Of a stretch of 64,000 nucleotides of DNA, positions 63,703-64,000 are shown in pieces. Position numbers and translations under genes: made by a program. Source of the stretch: Clostridium sp. 'White wine YQ' (GTDB lineage: Bacteria > Bacillota > Clostridia > Clostridiales > Clostridiaceae). The stretch spans positions 124,001 to 188,000 of the forward strand of contig NZ_JAQYUU010000005.1 in the NCBI RefSeq assembly GCF_028728205.1. The letters run 5' to 3'. Positions within the stretch are counted from its first letter, which is position 1. The number at the start of each line of letters is the position of its first letter. Below the pieces are notes generated by a model. That model was not told where the DNA came from. It worked only from the letters and a program-made list of their open reading frames with translations, and searched no databases.

Positions 63703-63998
63703 TCAACTTAGAAACTCTTCCTCCTTTAAGCGCACTCCATAAATGAAGCTACCTGTTTTGGTCTTTTTACGTTCAAACCCAGCAGTCTCCAAAGCAGTAT
63801 AGAAATCTGTTGTACTTCTTGTGTACTCACCGTTGCGCCCACAATGGGCACGGTATTCCTGATAAAACTCTCCGGATTTTTGCTGGTATGTCTTATCCAC
63901 TTCGCAACAATCCTCCAAAAAGGAAGCAAGCCAGTCATTATTTTCTCTGTATGCTTCAATGGCCTCCTGAACACATGCGGGAACACTGAAATGGTAGT
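63703..63998 (-). CDS. Phage DNA primase/helicase (P4/D5 type), C-terminal part only
   Basis: The frame is open to the window edge, about 98 residues: VPACVQEAIEAYRENNDWLASF, then EYRAHCGRN and FYTALETAGFERKKT, ending EEEFLS-stop. This matches the C-terminal wing of phage D5-family primase-helicases (the DNA-binding HTH after the helicase core). The 5' part lies beyond 64000. Confidence 0.8.
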   Translation of the reverse strand, partial: YHFSVPACVQEAIEAYRENNDWLASFLEDCCEVDKTYQQKSGEFYQEYRAHCGRNGEYTRSTTDFYTALETAGFERKKTKTGSFIYGVRLKEEEFLS

Positions 63999-64000
63999 TA

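Larger units (their letters stand above)
37252..64000 (-). mobile_element. Siphovirus-type prophage (left part, continues beyond window)
   Basis: An ordered set of phage genes from primase and helicase through terminase, HK97-type head, long-tail module, holin and amidase, nearly all on the minus strand. GC content is visibly above that of the host DNA to the left. The end near 37252 follows from the lysin terminator and the att-like core. The other end lies past 64000. Confidence 0.9.

Noticed and set aside
63726-63986. Alternative minus-strand frame at the right edge
   Set aside because: The other frame (63703-63998) matches the primase C-terminus and stays open to the edge.
1-64000. CRISPR arrays, tRNA and rRNA genes
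   Set aside because: I looked for regularly spaced direct repeats and for tRNA/rRNA landmarks by eye and saw none. A computed scan could still find a degenerate tRNA.

Overview
The window reads as chromosome of a low-GC, Gram-positive, probably anaerobic member of the Clostridia. The evidence is strong AAGGAGG ribosome sites, AT-rich intergenic DNA, PadR/TetR/AraC regulators, a clostridial-type radical SAM protein, and a CsbB/GtcA/YfhO-type sugar-transfer set. Nothing in it names a species.

Positions 1-27366 are host accessory chromosome. They hold small regulator-plus-enzyme modules: epimerase with MmyB-type HTH; dppA, acetylesterase and PadR; a PadR/DUF1048 array with a DrrAB-like ABC exporter; FTR1 iron permease; TetR with a PEP-utilising phosphotransferase broken by one nonsense codon; and three SDR enzymes next to TetR or AraC regulators. 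Several have clear operator palindromes over near-consensus promoters. Two decayed PadR copies and a copied SDR 3' end mark local duplication. The stretch ends with a glycosyltransferase and a GtcA-YfhO fusion.

Positions 27367-37251 look like an integrative element at the 3' end of rlmD (23S rRNA uracil-C5 methyltransferase). A piece encoding AHVECVALIEKK-stop lies at 27367-27411. Three degenerate att-like cores (FPR codons) lie at 27454-27539, and a matching core is at 37236-37251. Inside are a SHOCT-like gene, three serine-recombinase genes and an eight-gene operon: XRE, unknown, DUF6508, two PD-(D/E)XK nuclease-like proteins, two unknowns and a 2Fe-2S protein. This operon is the best candidate for an undescribed system, possibly defence.

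Positions 37252-64000 are a siphovirus-type prophage of visibly higher GC, nearly all on the minus strand. Read right to left it has replication genes (primase C-terminus, VRR-NUC, SNF2-like helicase), a DUF1492 regulator, HNH, TerS, a phage MetK with a DNA methyltransferase, TerL, portal, ClpP-like protease, capsid, connectors, major tail protein, a tail chaperone with a -1 frameshift site, tape measure, Dit, Gp37-like tail protein, fibres, holin, BppU and amidase. One plus-strand HTH gene with its own operator sits between terL and portal. The prophage continues past the right edge, where the rest of rlmD and a further recombinase would be expected if the two elements are in tandem.
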